From contig NZ_JAWMPX010000008.1 in NCBI RefSeq assembly GCF_033101155.1, positions 124,001 through 188,000 on the forward strand: a DNA stretch of 64,000 nucleotides, in the 5' to 3' direction. The notes below the pieces were generated by a model. The model did no database searches, was not told the origin of the DNA, and saw only the letters and a program-made list of their open reading frames with translations. Below, piece by piece: positions 1-8,339 of the stretch (positions are counted from its first letter, which is position 1; each line of letters begins with the position of its first letter). The position numbers and the translations under genes are program-made. The DNA comes from Tropicimonas sp033101155 (GTDB lineage: Bacteria; Pseudomonadota; Alphaproteobacteria; Rhodobacterales; Rhodobacteraceae).

Positions 1-2
1 AC

Positions 3-2723
3 GCCTCGCTCCCGGATGGCGTCAGCACGCCTTACGTGAATGACAGTTTCGGTGATGTTTTCGGCCTGTTCTACGCGATCACGGCCGAGGGCTACTCGGA
101 TGCCGAGAAGCACGAACTCTCGACCTTCCTGCGCCGCGAGTTGCTGGCCGTGGAGGGCGTGGCGGATGTCGAGGTCTCCGGGCTGCCCGACGAAGCGATC
201 TTCGTCGAGCCGGACATGCGTCAGGCCGTCAACCAGAACATCTCTCCGGCGGCGCTCGGCGCGGCCATCGCCACGGCGGATTCGGTCTCCGATCCCGGTG
301 CGGTGGAGAATTCGCCGACCCGCACGATCATCCAGCGTCCGCAGGGCGACGACACGGTCTCGGCCATTGCAGGGCTGACGGTGGGCGTTGGCGGCGAGGT
401 GCTCAATCTCTACGACATTGCCGATGTCTATCGCGCGCGGCAGGACAATCCAGACCTGATTATCCGGCATAATGGGCAAGACGCCTTCACGCTCGGGGTC
501 GCGGGGCTCGCGAGCGAGAATATCGTCGCTGTCGGCGAGCGGGTGGATGCGCGCCTGGCCGAGTTGGACGCGGAAATCCCATTCGGCGTCGAGCTGTCGC
601 CGATCTATCAGCAGCATGTGGTCGTGGACCAGTCGGTCAATGACTTCCTTGAGAGCCTGGCGCTGTCCGTGGGCATCGTCGTCGTGGTGCTGGCGCTGGC
701 GATGGGGTGGCGCGCGGCCATTGTCGTCGGCGCGACGCTGCTGCTGACCGTGGTCGGCACAGTCTTCTTCATGAACATGTTCGCCATCGAATTGGAACGG
801 ATCTCGCTCGGCGCGCTGATCATCGCCATGGGCATGTTGGTGGACAACGCCATCGTGGTTGCCGAGGGAATGCAGGTGGCGATGCTGCATGGCCGCAAGG
901 GGCCCGCAGCGGCGGACGAGGCGACGAAGAAGACGCAGGTTCCATTGCTCGGTGCGACGGTTATCGGCATCATGGCCTTTGCCGGCATTGGCACCAGCCC
1001 GGATGCCACGGGCGAGTTCCTCTTCTCGCTCTTCGCGGTGATCGGCATCTCTCTGATGCTCTCCTGGATACTGGCGATCACGGTCACGCCCTATCTCGGC
1101 AACAAGCTTTTCCGCGAGGTCGACGAAGGCGATCACGATGCCTATGGCGGCCCGCTCTTCCGGCTCTTCGGTTGGATGCTCGGGGTGGCGCTACGGCTGC
1201 GCTGGCTGGTCGTTGTCGGTCTGATCGGAATTACCGCGGTCTGTTTCAACGCCTTCGCGAACCTGCCGCAGCAGTTCTTCCCGGACAGCAACACCCCGCT
1301 CTTCTTCGTCCATTACAAGCTGCCGCAGGGCAATTCGATCGAGACCACATCGCAGCAGATGGAGATGGTCGAAGAGTGGCTGGAAACCCGCGAGGAGGTT
1401 GTCTCGGTGACGAGTTTTGTCGGCCAGGGCGCCTCGCGCTTCATGCTGACCTATTCGGCGGAGAACCAGAACCCGACCTATGGCCACCTGATCGTGCGCA
1501 CGCATGACCTCGACGAGATCCCTGCGCTCAAGGCTGATCTTGATCGCTTTGGCGCCGAAGCGCTGCCGGAGGGCGAGTTCCGAACCAAACGGTTGGTCTT
1601 TGGCCCGGGCGGCGGGGCGGATATCGAGGTCCGGCTGTCGGGCAATGACCCGAAAGTGCTGCGGGATCTGGCGGCGGATGCGATGGCGATCATAGATCAG
1701 GAGACCGACGATATCCTGCGCATGCGTACGGATTGGCGCGAACAGGAACTGGTCCTGCGACCGATCTATTCGACCGATCGCGCCCAGGCCGCTGGCATCA
1801 CGCGGGACGACATCTCGGAGACGCTGCTCTACGCGACCGACGGCGCGCGCGCCGGCACTTATCGCGAGGGCGAGCGCCTGATACCGATCATCGTGCGTGA
1901 GCCGCGCGATTCCGGGCTGACACTGATGGACCAGGTGATCTATTCCAGCGCGGCCGGTACCTTCCTGCCGTTGGAACAGGTGATCGACGGGTTCGAGTTC
2001 ATTCCCGAGAACACGTTGGTGCACCGTCGGGATCGGCAGCTGACGGTCACGGTCGGCGCCGATATCCGGGACGGGGTGACCCCCGCTGGGGTGCATGGCG
2101 AGATCCGCGCTGCCATCGAGGCAATGGAGCTGCCAATCGGCTACAAGATGGATTGGGGCGGCGAATTCGAGAGCTCCTCGGACGCCCAGGCCGCGCTCGG
2201 CACCCAGCTGCCGGTATCGTTCCTGATCATGGTTCTGATCTCGATCCTGCTTTTCAATGCGATCCGCCAGCCGCTGGTGATCTGGTTGCTGGTGCCGATG
2301 TCGGTGAACGGCGTTGTGATCGGGCTCGGCATGACCGGGCTGCCCTTCAGCTTCACGGCGCTTCTGGGCCTGCTGTCGCTCTCGGGGATGTTGATCAAGA
2401 ACGGCATTGTGCTGGTCGAGGAAATCGATCTGCTGCGTGCCGAGGGGCAGGACCTGAAGCCGGCGATTATCCGCGCCTCCACCTCGCGTGTGCGGCCGGT
2501 GGTGCTGGCGGCGGCGACGACGATCTTTGGCATGATCCCGCTTCTGGGCGACGCCTTCTTCGTCTCCATGGCGGTGACGATCATGGGCGGCCTCGCCTTC
2601 GCAACCATCCTGACCCTCGTTGCGGCCCCGACGCTCTACTACATCTTCTTCCGGCGCAGCGAGATCCGGGAGAAGCGGGCGGAGGTAGCTCGCCAGGCCA
2701 AGCTGGCGTCGCAACCGGCATGA
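3..2723 (+). CDS. RND efflux permease, AcrB-like (5' end outside window)
   Basis: Inner-membrane proton/substrate antiporter of the resistance-nodulation-division family, which would work with a periplasmic adaptor and an outer-membrane channel. The frame is open to the left window edge, so the first residues are missing; a GTG at 36 lies inside the conserved porter domain just after LPDGVSTPYVNDSF and is not the real start. About 906 residues are visible out of roughly 1000-1050 for the family. A membrane block near residues 210-370 includes the TM4-type segment MGMLVDNAIVVAEG, with the Asp of the proton relay; the second porter domain and a second membrane block follow, ending in a short charged tail. 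The adaptor gene would be expected upstream, outside the window. Substrate cannot be told from sequence. It converges on the next operon, with a nested hairpin between them. Confidence 0.93.
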   Translation, partial: ASLPDGVSTPYVNDSFGDVFGLFYAITAEGYSDAEKHELSTFLRRELLAVEGVADVEVSGLPDEAIFVEPDMRQAVNQNISPAALGAAIATADSVSDPGAVENSPTRTIIQRPQGDDTVSAIAGLTVGVGGEVLNLYDIADVYRARQDNPDLIIRHNGQDAFTLGVAGLASENIVAVGERVDARLAELDAEIPFGVELSPIYQQHVVVDQSVNDFLESLALSVGIVVVVLALAMGWRAAIVVGATLLLTVVGTVFFMNMFAIELERISLGALIIAMGMLVDNAIVVAEGMQVAMLHGRKGPAAADEATKKTQVPLLGATVIGIMAFAGIGTSPDATGEFLFSLFAVIGISLMLSWILAITVTPYLGNKLFREVDEGDHDAYGGPLFRLFGWMLGVALRLRWLVVVGLIGITAVCFNAFANLPQQFFPDSNTPLFFVHYKLPQGNSIETTSQQMEMVEEWLETREEVVSVTSFVGQGASRFMLTYSAENQNPTYGHLIVRTHDLDEIPALKADLDRFGAEALPEGEFRTKRLVFGPGGGADIEVRLSGNDPKVLRDLAADAMAIIDQETDDILRMRTDWREQELVLRPIYSTDRAQAAGITRDDISETLLYATDGARAGTYREGERLIPIIVREPRDSGLTLMDQVIYSSAAGTFLPLEQVIDGFEFIPENTLVHRRDRQLTVTVGADIRDGVTPAGVHGEIRAAIEAMELPIGYKMDWGGEFESSSDAQAALGTQLPVSFLIMVLISILLFNAIRQPLVIWLLVPMSVNGVVIGLGMTGLPFSFTALLGLLSLSGMLIKNGIVLVEEIDLLRAEGQDLKPAIIRASTSRVRPVVLAAATTIFGMIPLLGDAFFVSMAVTIMGGLAFATILTLVAAPTLYYIFFRRSEIREKRAEVARQAKLASQPA

Positions 2724-2750
2724 TCTGGTGGCTGCGGGCGGAACAGCTGT

Positions 2751-2810
2751 TGGCAAGTCCGGGATGGATCTCTCTGTAGAGTGGAGACAGGATCCACTCC
2801 GGCTTTGCCA
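2751..2810. terminator. Nested hairpin between convergent genes
   Basis: An inner perfect 7-bp stem GAGTGGA/TCCACTC (2779-2785 with 2793-2799) is enclosed by an outer imperfect stem TGGCAAGTCCGG (2751-2762) pairing with CCGGCTTTGCCA (2799-2810, sharing one base). It lies between the stop of the RND permease and the stop of the leftward operon, as expected of a bidirectional terminator. There is no clear T-run on either side. Confidence 0.5.
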
Positions 2811-2841
2811 TTGATCCCTGGAAAGCGGTCCAAACGGATCA

Positions 2842-4647
2842 TTACTTCGGACCGGTCTCCACGAAGAAATAGACCCATTCGCCTTTGAAATCCGGTGATT
2901 GCGCGCGCGCCTCCGTCACGCGCTCCGTCAGGAAGGCGAGATAGGGCGCGGCGGGTTCCATGATCGGGCGCAGGCCCTCGTAAAGCGGTTCAGAGCCAGC
3001 GAAGGCCACGACGATCTCCTGCGCGAAAGGCGGCGCGATGAAGCTGCGCAGGAAGGGGCGGTCGCTCCGCTCGATCCCGGAGGTCAGGCGGCTCGCGGGA
3101 GGTTCCTGACGGAGTGGGACAGTCTCGTTGGGCTGCAGGTGAATGACATTCCCGGCAGCGTCGAAATAGTCGATATAGACCACCGCCTCATAATCCGGCG
3201 TGACGAGTTCCAGCTCCAGCGGGTCGCCCTCGCGGAACGCATAGGCCCGGACATGGGTGTTCTCGCCTATGACGCGCGGGTTGGTCCGCTGGTCATCCGA
3301 TTGCGGCAGGCCGACCGCGGCGATCCCCGCCAGGGCGCCACATTGCGGCGCGGGCAAGAGCCGCATCTCGTCGGCCACCCGGATCGAGCTGCCCATCTGC
3401 GCCTGTAGCGCGGCAAGAAGCGGGCCACGCAGCCCGTCTTCCGGGATGTGGCCACGCAGTTCCAGCGTCCCGGTTTCGGGCCGGAACTCGGTCTGCACCC
3501 GCGCGCAGGGGATGTCGGTCAGGAGCGCGGCCAGCCCGTCGCGCAACTGCTTTCCCTCGCCCTGCGCGAGCGCCTCGGGTTGCATGAAAGCCTGGATTGC
3601 GCTCATGGAGATAGGATCCGCTTCGCTCTCCGCCCCGGCCTGCCAGGCGAGCGCGGCGGTCAGGCGGGGCGCGGTTTCGCTGGCGTCGGTTTCGGTGGCG
3701 GCGGGCGTGTCGGCTGCGCTTGCGGCGACGGTCGCGCCGGATGGCGCGAGATCCGGAAGCGCAGCGGAGGGCGGGGCAGATCCTTGTGCCTTCTGTGGAG
3801 AAGCGGCGACCGGGGAGACTGGCGCGGCTGACGGCGGTTCGAAACGGACCGGGATCGGACGGCTTTGATCTGTCGTAACGGGTGTGGCCGAGGGACGGCG
3901 CGTAGACGCGGGCATGGTCCTCGGCTGCTGCGGCTCCGAGGGGGTCGGCTGCTCGGCTTGGGCGAGGAGTGCCTGTGCCGTCGGACGCGCCGGGACCGCC
4001 GCTGCGCCCCCCGTCGGGAGGGCGGCCCCCGAAAGCGGAACCGGTGTCGTCTCTGCGAGACGGTGCGCTGTATCGTCGAGTGCGGCGGTCGGCTCTACCT
4101 TTGGGTCGTTGCTCAAGGCCTTGGCAGCGGTCGGGCGGGTCTCGGGAACGTTGCCCTGTGCAAACGACTGCGCGGCGACAGCGACCGTGTCAGCAGGCGA
4201 GGTTACGGCGGAGGGGCGTGCGGGCATGGCTTGCGCGGGCGCCTGTGCTCCCTTTGCGCTGACGGCCGCTTGCGATTTGCCCGCAGGCGCTTGCTCTGCG
4301 AGAGAGAGCGCGTTGGCAACGCCCGGAGCGGCGGCCTGCGCCAGGGGCGATTGCGGCGTCAGCTGTGCAGAGCTTGGCGCGCTGGCGTCGGCGCGGGTGC
4401 GTCTTGGGGCGTCCTGATCGAGCGCGAGCCCATCGGTTGGCTGGTCATTCGCGCGGGTTGCATCCGGCGCTTCAGCTTCGGCACGGGCGCGCCGGACCGG
4501 TTCCGCGTCCAGCACGACTGCCGTTGGCGGCGGCTCCTGCTGGGTGATCTCGTCGGGGCGGACCGACAGAACCAGCCCCGCCAGCCCCGCCGCGTGCAAC
4601 GCGAGCGATGCGGTTCCGGCGAGGGCCCAGGCCGACGCGCGCGCCAT
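2842..4647 (-). CDS. TonB-like envelope protein with C-terminal DUF4384-type module
   Basis: 601 residues when started at ATG 4647 (MARASAWALAG), which overlaps the stop of the upstream exbD-like gene by one base (TGATG). Layout: an N-terminal signal anchor (residues about 5-28), a long Ala/Pro-rich low-complexity stretch (about 30-345) as in TonB/TolA spacers, then a folded end. The folded end has a short BON-like segment (about 390-445, with a conserved Cys in PAPQCGAL) followed by a DUF4384-like domain (about 470-565). The same pair of domains closes the Ser/Thr kinase at 29855-31993. Last gene of an ExbB-ExbD-ExbD operon, so it is inferred to be the periplasm-spanning partner driven by that motor, in place of a classical TonB. 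No TonB C-terminal domain was recognised. Molecular function is unproven. Confidence 0.7.
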   Translation of the reverse strand: MARASAWALAGTASLALHAAGLAGLVLSVRPDEITQQEPPPTAVVLDAEPVRRARAEAEAPDATRANDQPTDGLALDQDAPRRTRADASAPSSAQLTPQSPLAQAAAPGVANALSLAEQAPAGKSQAAVSAKGAQAPAQAMPARPSAVTSPADTVAVAAQSFAQGNVPETRPTAAKALSNDPKVEPTAALDDTAHRLAETTPVPLSGAALPTGGAAAVPARPTAQALLAQAEQPTPSEPQQPRTMPASTRRPSATPVTTDQSRPIPVRFEPPSAAPVSPVAASPQKAQGSAPPSAALPDLAPSGATVAASAADTPAATETDASETAPRLTAALAWQAGAESEADPISMSAIQAFMQPEALAQGEGKQLRDGLAALLTDIPCARVQTEFRPETGTLELRGHIPEDGLRGPLLAALQAQMGSSIRVADEMRLLPAPQCGALAGIAAVGLPQSDDQRTNPRVIGENTHVRAYAFREGDPLELELVTPDYEAVVYIDYFDAAGNVIHLQPNETVPLRQEPPASRLTSGIERSDRPFLRSFIAPPFAQEIVVAFAGSEPLYEGLRPIMEPAAPYLAFLTERVTEARAQSPDFKGEWVYFFVETGPK

Positions 4648-5051
4648 CACGGCGCTCCGGGCGTGACGACCAGCACAAGGTCGCGGGCGCCAAGCGCCTC
4701 GATCCGCGCCACGAGAGGAAGCATGTCGCGCAGCTCGGCGTCGCGATGGGCGTTGACCCGGATCAGCCGGTCGGGGCGCTCCGCGAGGATCGCGGCGAGC
4801 CTGTCGAGCAGGGCAGGGGCGTCTATTTCGGTTCCGTTGAGCGCCAATACCCCATCGGCAGCGATGGCGACGGTTTCGCCGCCGCCGGGCAAGGCAGCGC
4901 CGGAACGGCTCTGCGCTGGGTCGAGCTGGAAGGGCGCGGTGGCATCCATGCGCCCGGCCAGCATCGAGAAGACAAGCAGGAAAAAGACCACGTCGATCAG
5001 CGCGATGATCGGCTCGGGCTGGTCGCGGCGCGGGCGGCGGGCAAGTTTCAT
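4647..5051 (-). CDS. ExbD/TolR family protein (second copy)
   Basis: 134 residues. One N-terminal membrane segment (about 14-33, DVVFFLLVFSML) carries the Asp (IALIDVVFF) that conducts protons in ExbD/TolR, followed by a periplasmic domain ending near residue 130. It is the shorter and more diverged of two ExbD genes in tandem. The start ATG overlaps the previous stop by four bases (ATGA), and its own stop overlaps the start of the TonB-like gene, so the genes are translationally coupled. Expected to form the stator/plug of an ExbB-ExbD motor. Two different ExbD proteins may form a hetero-dimer, as inferred for other double-ExbD systems. Confidence 0.85.
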   Translation of the reverse strand: MKLARRPRRDQPEPIIALIDVVFFLLVFSMLAGRMDATAPFQLDPAQSRSGAALPGGGETVAIAADGVLALNGTEIDAPALLDRLAAILAERPDRLIRVNAHRDAELRDMLPLVARIEALGARDLVLVVTPGAP

Positions 5052-5467
5052 GGCGCCTCCCCCATCCGCACGATCCGGAGCCGCTCGATCCCGGCCTGGG
5101 TCGTGATTTCGAGCAGCGAGACGAGGTCCTGGTTGCTGGCTTCACCGGAGGGCAGGAGCACGACCGAGAGCGCCGGATCCGCGTCGCGCCGGCTGAGTAG
5201 CAGCTCGGCGAGGGCGGCCGGTCCGATGGGCTGGCCGCGCAGCAGGGCTTGCCCGGACGGGTCGAGGCGGATCAGCAGCGTTGAGGCGTTGGCAGCGGAG
5301 CCGGCACTTGCGGCGGCAGGGGCATTGGCCGGCGCGGCCAGGGGGATCATGCGCAGGTTGAGCCAGGTCGAGGTGACCATGAAGAAGACGAGCAGGATCA
5401 TCAGCACGTCGATCATCGGCACCAGCCGGATCACCGCGCCTGCCTGCCTTGTCCTCGTCAGCTTCAT
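5048..5467 (-). CDS. ExbD/TolR family protein (first copy)
   Basis: 139 residues from ATG 5467, preceded by a GGGGGAGA ribosome site. The longer open frame upstream has no ExbD-like sequence and is not used. The typical ExbD N-terminus (RLVPMIDVLMILLVFFMVTS) contains the proton-relay Asp in the single membrane segment; the periplasmic domain has the usual beta-strand pattern with DPALSVVLLPSGEA. Lies 25 bases after exbB and overlaps the second exbD by four bases. Role: proton-driven component that transmits force to the TonB-like protein encoded two genes downstream. Confidence 0.9.
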   Translation of the reverse strand: MKLTRTRQAGAVIRLVPMIDVLMILLVFFMVTSTWLNLRMIPLAAPANAPAAASAGSAANASTLLIRLDPSGQALLRGQPIGPAALAELLLSRRDADPALSVVLLPSGEASNQDLVSLLEITTQAGIERLRIVRMGEAP

Positions 5468-5492
5468 CCTCTGTCTCCCCCGGTCCGGCCGG

Positions 5493-6107
5493 TCAGCGTG
5501 CCTCCAGCGACAACAGGCGGCCGATGGCAACCTCCATCGCCACCCCGACCCGGTCCAGCCGCGTTCCCAACAGGTTCGCGGCGACAGCGGCGGGAATGGC
5601 GACAACAAGACCGACGGCGGTGGTCAGGAGGGCCTGCCAGATGCCGCCGGCGAGGATCGAGGCATTGGCCGCGCCTTCGGCGAGCGCCAGCTGCTGGAAA
5701 GCCTCGATCATGCCAAGCACCGTGCCGAGCAGCCCGAGCAACGGGGCGATCATGCCGACCAGCTCCAATGTCCGGATATACCGGCCGAGCTGGTCAAGCG
5801 TGCGGTTTCCGCGCCATTCCAGCTCCGTTTCCAGCGCGTCGCGGGATCGCCCCGCCAGCGCCCCGTCCATCGCCGCCGCGAGAAGGGTGTCGACCGGTCC
5901 GCTCCCGGATTTTGCCTTTGACAGGGCCTCCTCGCGAGCGCCCGCCTCCCAATCAGTCAGCGCGGCCTCGCGGGTCTGCGCACCGGCTAGGGCACCCCGC
6001 AATTCGAGCAGCTTGACCACGATCAGCGCAAGGCTCGCCACCGAGAGCACCAGCAGCAGCCCGACAATCGGCCCGCCGCGTGCAAGCATCGCCACGATCT
6101 CACTCAT
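5493..6107 (-). CDS. MotA/TolQ/ExbB proton channel family protein
   Basis: 204 residues with the three-helix ExbB/TolQ plan: TM1 near residues 12-32, a cytoplasmic loop, TM2 near 113-135 (VGMIAPLLGLLGTVLGMIEAF, the signature stretch) and TM3 near 155-180 (WQALLTTAVGLVVAIPAA). It would form the pentameric inner-membrane scaffold of the motor with the two ExbD proteins. It begins 4 bases after the small secreted protein gene. The operon is directly divergent from the T6SS operon, so the motor is probably linked to secretion rather than to iron uptake; no TonB-dependent receptor is nearby. Confidence 0.92.
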   Translation of the reverse strand: MSEIVAMLARGGPIVGLLLVLSVASLALIVVKLLELRGALAGAQTREAALTDWEAGAREEALSKAKSGSGPVDTLLAAAMDGALAGRSRDALETELEWRGNRTLDQLGRYIRTLELVGMIAPLLGLLGTVLGMIEAFQQLALAEGAANASILAGGIWQALLTTAVGLVVAIPAAVAANLLGTRLDRVGVAMEVAIGRLLSLEAR

Positions 6108-6111
6108 GGCG

Positions 6112-6549
6112 CTATTTCACGAATCCGGCTGGCGTCTTCGAGGACAGGTCCATGAAGTCGAAGCAATCCACCGGATCGGCATTCTGCGGCTTGCAGGCCG
6201 TCATCTCGTGCAGAAGAATCTCGGAGATGTTCTCGCAGGCGATGTCGGGGATCTCGAAGAGCTTCAGCGTCGTCCGCGCAATCGGCAGCGGTGCGGCGTC
6301 AATGCTCAGGAGTTGGTCGATCACGCCGGTGCCGTCGAGAATGGCCAGCGACATCTCGAAACCTTCCAGCGTCTGACCGCTCTGGTTTCGGAACAGGAAG
6401 AAGGCGCGGCAGCCGCCCGTTTCCCCCTGTTCGAACTTGTTGAGCTCGACCCCGAGCCGTCCCTCCTCCGCCATACCGGGGAATACCGGAAGCAACGCCG
6501 CCAGAAGAAGGGCGCGCCCGCTTCGTGCCGCCGAAAACCGTCTCGTCAT
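6112..6549 (-). CDS. Small secreted protein of unknown function, first gene of ExbBD operon
   Basis: 145 residues from ATG 6549, chosen because an AGGGAGG ribosome site lies 8 bases upstream; an alternative start 33 bases earlier lacks one. The N-terminus MTRRFSAARSGRALLLAALL is a signal peptide with twin Arg, followed by a probable cleavage site near PGMA-EE. The mature part (about 115 residues) has four Cys, which could form disulfides in the periplasm. The family is not recognised. Only 4 bases separate it from exbB, so it is probably a periplasmic partner of the ExbB-ExbD complex; this is an inference from position. Confidence 0.65.
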   Translation of the reverse strand: MTRRFSAARSGRALLLAALLPVFPGMAEEGRLGVELNKFEQGETGGCRAFFLFRNQSGQTLEGFEMSLAILDGTGVIDQLLSIDAAPLPIARTTLKLFEIPDIACENISEILLHEMTACKPQNADPVDCFDFMDLSSKTPAGFVK

Positions 6550-6743
6550 GTCAAAAACCTCCCTGACGCCTGCGCCTAGCAAGCGGTACAGTCCCCGTTG
6601 CGGTCAAGAGAAGAAATGGTCCGGCATCGGGTGTCGCTTGAAATGAAGTGTAGATTTGTCCAACACTTCTGGTAACGTTAGGACAGTGATCGGTGCATTT
6701 TTGATCTTTTCTGCCGGTATTATTTTGATCGGAGTTTCCCATT
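6550..6743. promoter_or_regulatory. Divergent control region between ExbBD and T6SS operons
   Basis: 194 bases, more AT-rich than the flanking genes, separating two outward-reading operons. It contains an imperfect inverted repeat TGTCCAAC (6657-6664) / GTTAGGACA (6677-6685, one bulged base), which could be an operator. A weak sigma70-like pair TTGTCC, 17 bases, TAGGAC falls on the same bases. No sigma54 -24/-12 element was found by eye. The assignment is positional. Confidence 0.4.
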
Positions 6744-7760
6744 TTGCCCTTGGAACTTAACAGTTTCGCAGATGACGCTCCCAGCGGAGAGAATCTCGAG
6801 TACGACCCCGTTTTCACGGAGCTGGAGATCACGGCTCAGCCGGGTCAGGAACGCCAGATGGGCGCCGAGATCGTTGCCGCCGAGGAGCCTGACTATGGCG
6901 ATATCATCGCCAAGGCGCGCGAAGTGCTCTCGCGGAGTCACGACTTGCGCGCGGCGGTGTATCTGGCTCATGCCGAACTGCGGCGGAACGGATTTCCCGG
7001 TTTTGCGGAAGTCACGGGCTATATCCGCGCCTGCCTGACCGAGTACTGGGACAGCTGCCATCCGCAGCTTGACGAAGATGATGACAACGACCCGACGATG
7101 CGGGTCAACGCCATGCGCGGGCTGGCGGCGCCGGAGACGATCCTGCACGCGCTGCGACTTGCGCCGATGGCGAAGAGCAATGCCTTCGGGATGATGACGC
7201 TGCGCCAGCGGCTGATCCTCGACGGCGAGATGGAAGCGCATGAAGACGAGGCCGCGCCGGATTCGGGAGCCTTCTCTGCTGCCTTTCAGGACATGAATGC
7301 CGAGACCCGGGACGAGATCTTTGGTGCCGTGACGCAGGCCGTCGAGGATGTCGCGGCAATCGATGCGGTGTTCGACGAGAAGATCCCGACGCTGGGACCG
7401 GACCTGACAGCATTGAGAAAGATGCTGGGGCGCATTGCCTCGGTTATCGCGGCGGAGACCGGTGTCAGCGCCGATCCCGTCGAGGAAGACGGCACGGACG
7501 CAGAGGGCGCAGCGTCGCCTGTGGCGGCGGCGCCGGTCTCTGCGCCCGGGGCGATCAGCTCGGGCAAGGACGTGATCTTCGCGCTCGACAAGATCATCGA
7601 GTATTATGATCGCAACGAACCGTCCAACCCGGTGCCGCTTCTGCTGAAGCGGGCGCGCCGGCTTGTGGGGGCGGACTTTCTTACCATTCTCAATGATCTG
7701 GCTCCTCTGGGCCTCGATAATGTCAAGCTCGTTGGCGGCATCGGGGACGCAGAGGAGTAA
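6744..7760 (+). CDS. tssA: Type VI secretion protein TssA (ImpA family)
   Basis: 338 residues. The ImpA-type N-terminal region (residues about 1-130) has the family pattern SGENLEYDPVFTELE and a conserved block on each side of EYWDSCHPQLDEDDDND. The acidic/Ala-rich middle links to a short C-terminal domain (about 275-335) with KIIEYYDRNEPSNPVPLLLKRA, which is the C-terminal signature of the short TssA class. TssA primes sheath polymerisation at the baseplate or caps the distal end. The start is TTG at 6744 with GGAG 9 bases upstream; no ATG fits the conserved N-terminus, so initiation is probably weak. First gene of the rightward operon. Confidence 0.93.
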   Translation: MPLELNSFADDAPSGENLEYDPVFTELEITAQPGQERQMGAEIVAAEEPDYGDIIAKAREVLSRSHDLRAAVYLAHAELRRNGFPGFAEVTGYIRACLTEYWDSCHPQLDEDDDNDPTMRVNAMRGLAAPETILHALRLAPMAKSNAFGMMTLRQRLILDGEMEAHEDEAAPDSGAFSAAFQDMNAETRDEIFGAVTQAVEDVAAIDAVFDEKIPTLGPDLTALRKMLGRIASVIAAETGVSADPVEEDGTDAEGAASPVAAAPVSAPGAISSGKDVIFALDKIIEYYDRNEPSNPVPLLLKRARRLVGADFLTILNDLAPLGLDNVKLVGGIGDAEE

Positions 7761-7772
7761 AACAACAAGGCA

Positions 7773-7797
7773 GGTCCGCCCCGGCCGGAGGCGGACC
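7773..7797 (+). other. RNA hairpin between tssA and tssB
   Basis: Perfect 8-bp stem GGTCCGCC (7773-7780) / GGCGGACC (7790-7797) with a 9-base GC-rich loop. It stands 12 bases after the tssA stop and 20 bases before the tssB start. No T-run follows, so it is more likely a processing, stabilising or partial-termination element than a strong terminator. Confidence 0.5.
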
Positions 7798-7817
7798 GGA
7801 TTTGAAGGGAGACACTC

Positions 7818-8336
7818 ATGTCAAGTTCACAGAAGTTCATTGCCCGAAACAGGGCACCAAGGGTCCAGATCGAGTATGATGTCGAGCTCTACGGTGCCGA
7901 GAAGAAGGTCCAGCTGCCCTTCGTGATGGGCGTGATGGCCGATCTGGCGGGCAAGTCCGAGGTGGAACAGCCCGGCGTGGACGATCGGAAGTTCCTTGAG
8001 ATCGATGTCGACAATTTCGACGCCCGGATGAAGGCGATGAAACCGCGCGCAGCCTTTGCCGTGCCGAACACGTTGACGGGCGAGGGCAATCTTTCGGTCG
8101 ACCTGAGCTTCGAAAGCATGGACGAGTTCTCGCCGGCCGCGATCGCAGAGAAGGTCGAACCGCTGCGCGAGCTTCTGGAAGCGCGCAAGGAACTGGCCAA
8201 CCTGATGACCTACATGGACGGCAAGCCCGGCGCCGAGGACCTGATGTCCAAGGTCATGGCCGATCCCGCATTGATGAAATCGCTCGCTGCGCAAGCCGCG
8301 CCGAGTGAAGACGATTCCAGCGAGGGGGAGGAGTAA
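7818..8336 (+). CDS. tssB: Type VI secretion contractile sheath small subunit TssB (VipA)
   Basis: 172 residues, standard length. Opens with MSSSQKFIARNRAPRVQIEYD and has the family block LPFVMGVMADLAG, then FLEIDVDNFDARMKAMKPR. The Glu/Ala-rich tail may carry the part contacted by TagJ/ClpV. TssB and TssC together build the cytoplasmic contractile sheath. A GGGAG ribosome site lies 7 bases before ATG. It is followed after 3 bases by tssC, consistent with equimolar production. Confidence 0.97.
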   Translation: MSSSQKFIARNRAPRVQIEYDVELYGAEKKVQLPFVMGVMADLAGKSEVEQPGVDDRKFLEIDVDNFDARMKAMKPRAAFAVPNTLTGEGNLSVDLSFESMDEFSPAAIAEKVEPLRELLEARKELANLMTYMDGKPGAEDLMSKVMADPALMKSLAAQAAPSEDDSSEGEE

Positions 8337-8339
8337 TCC

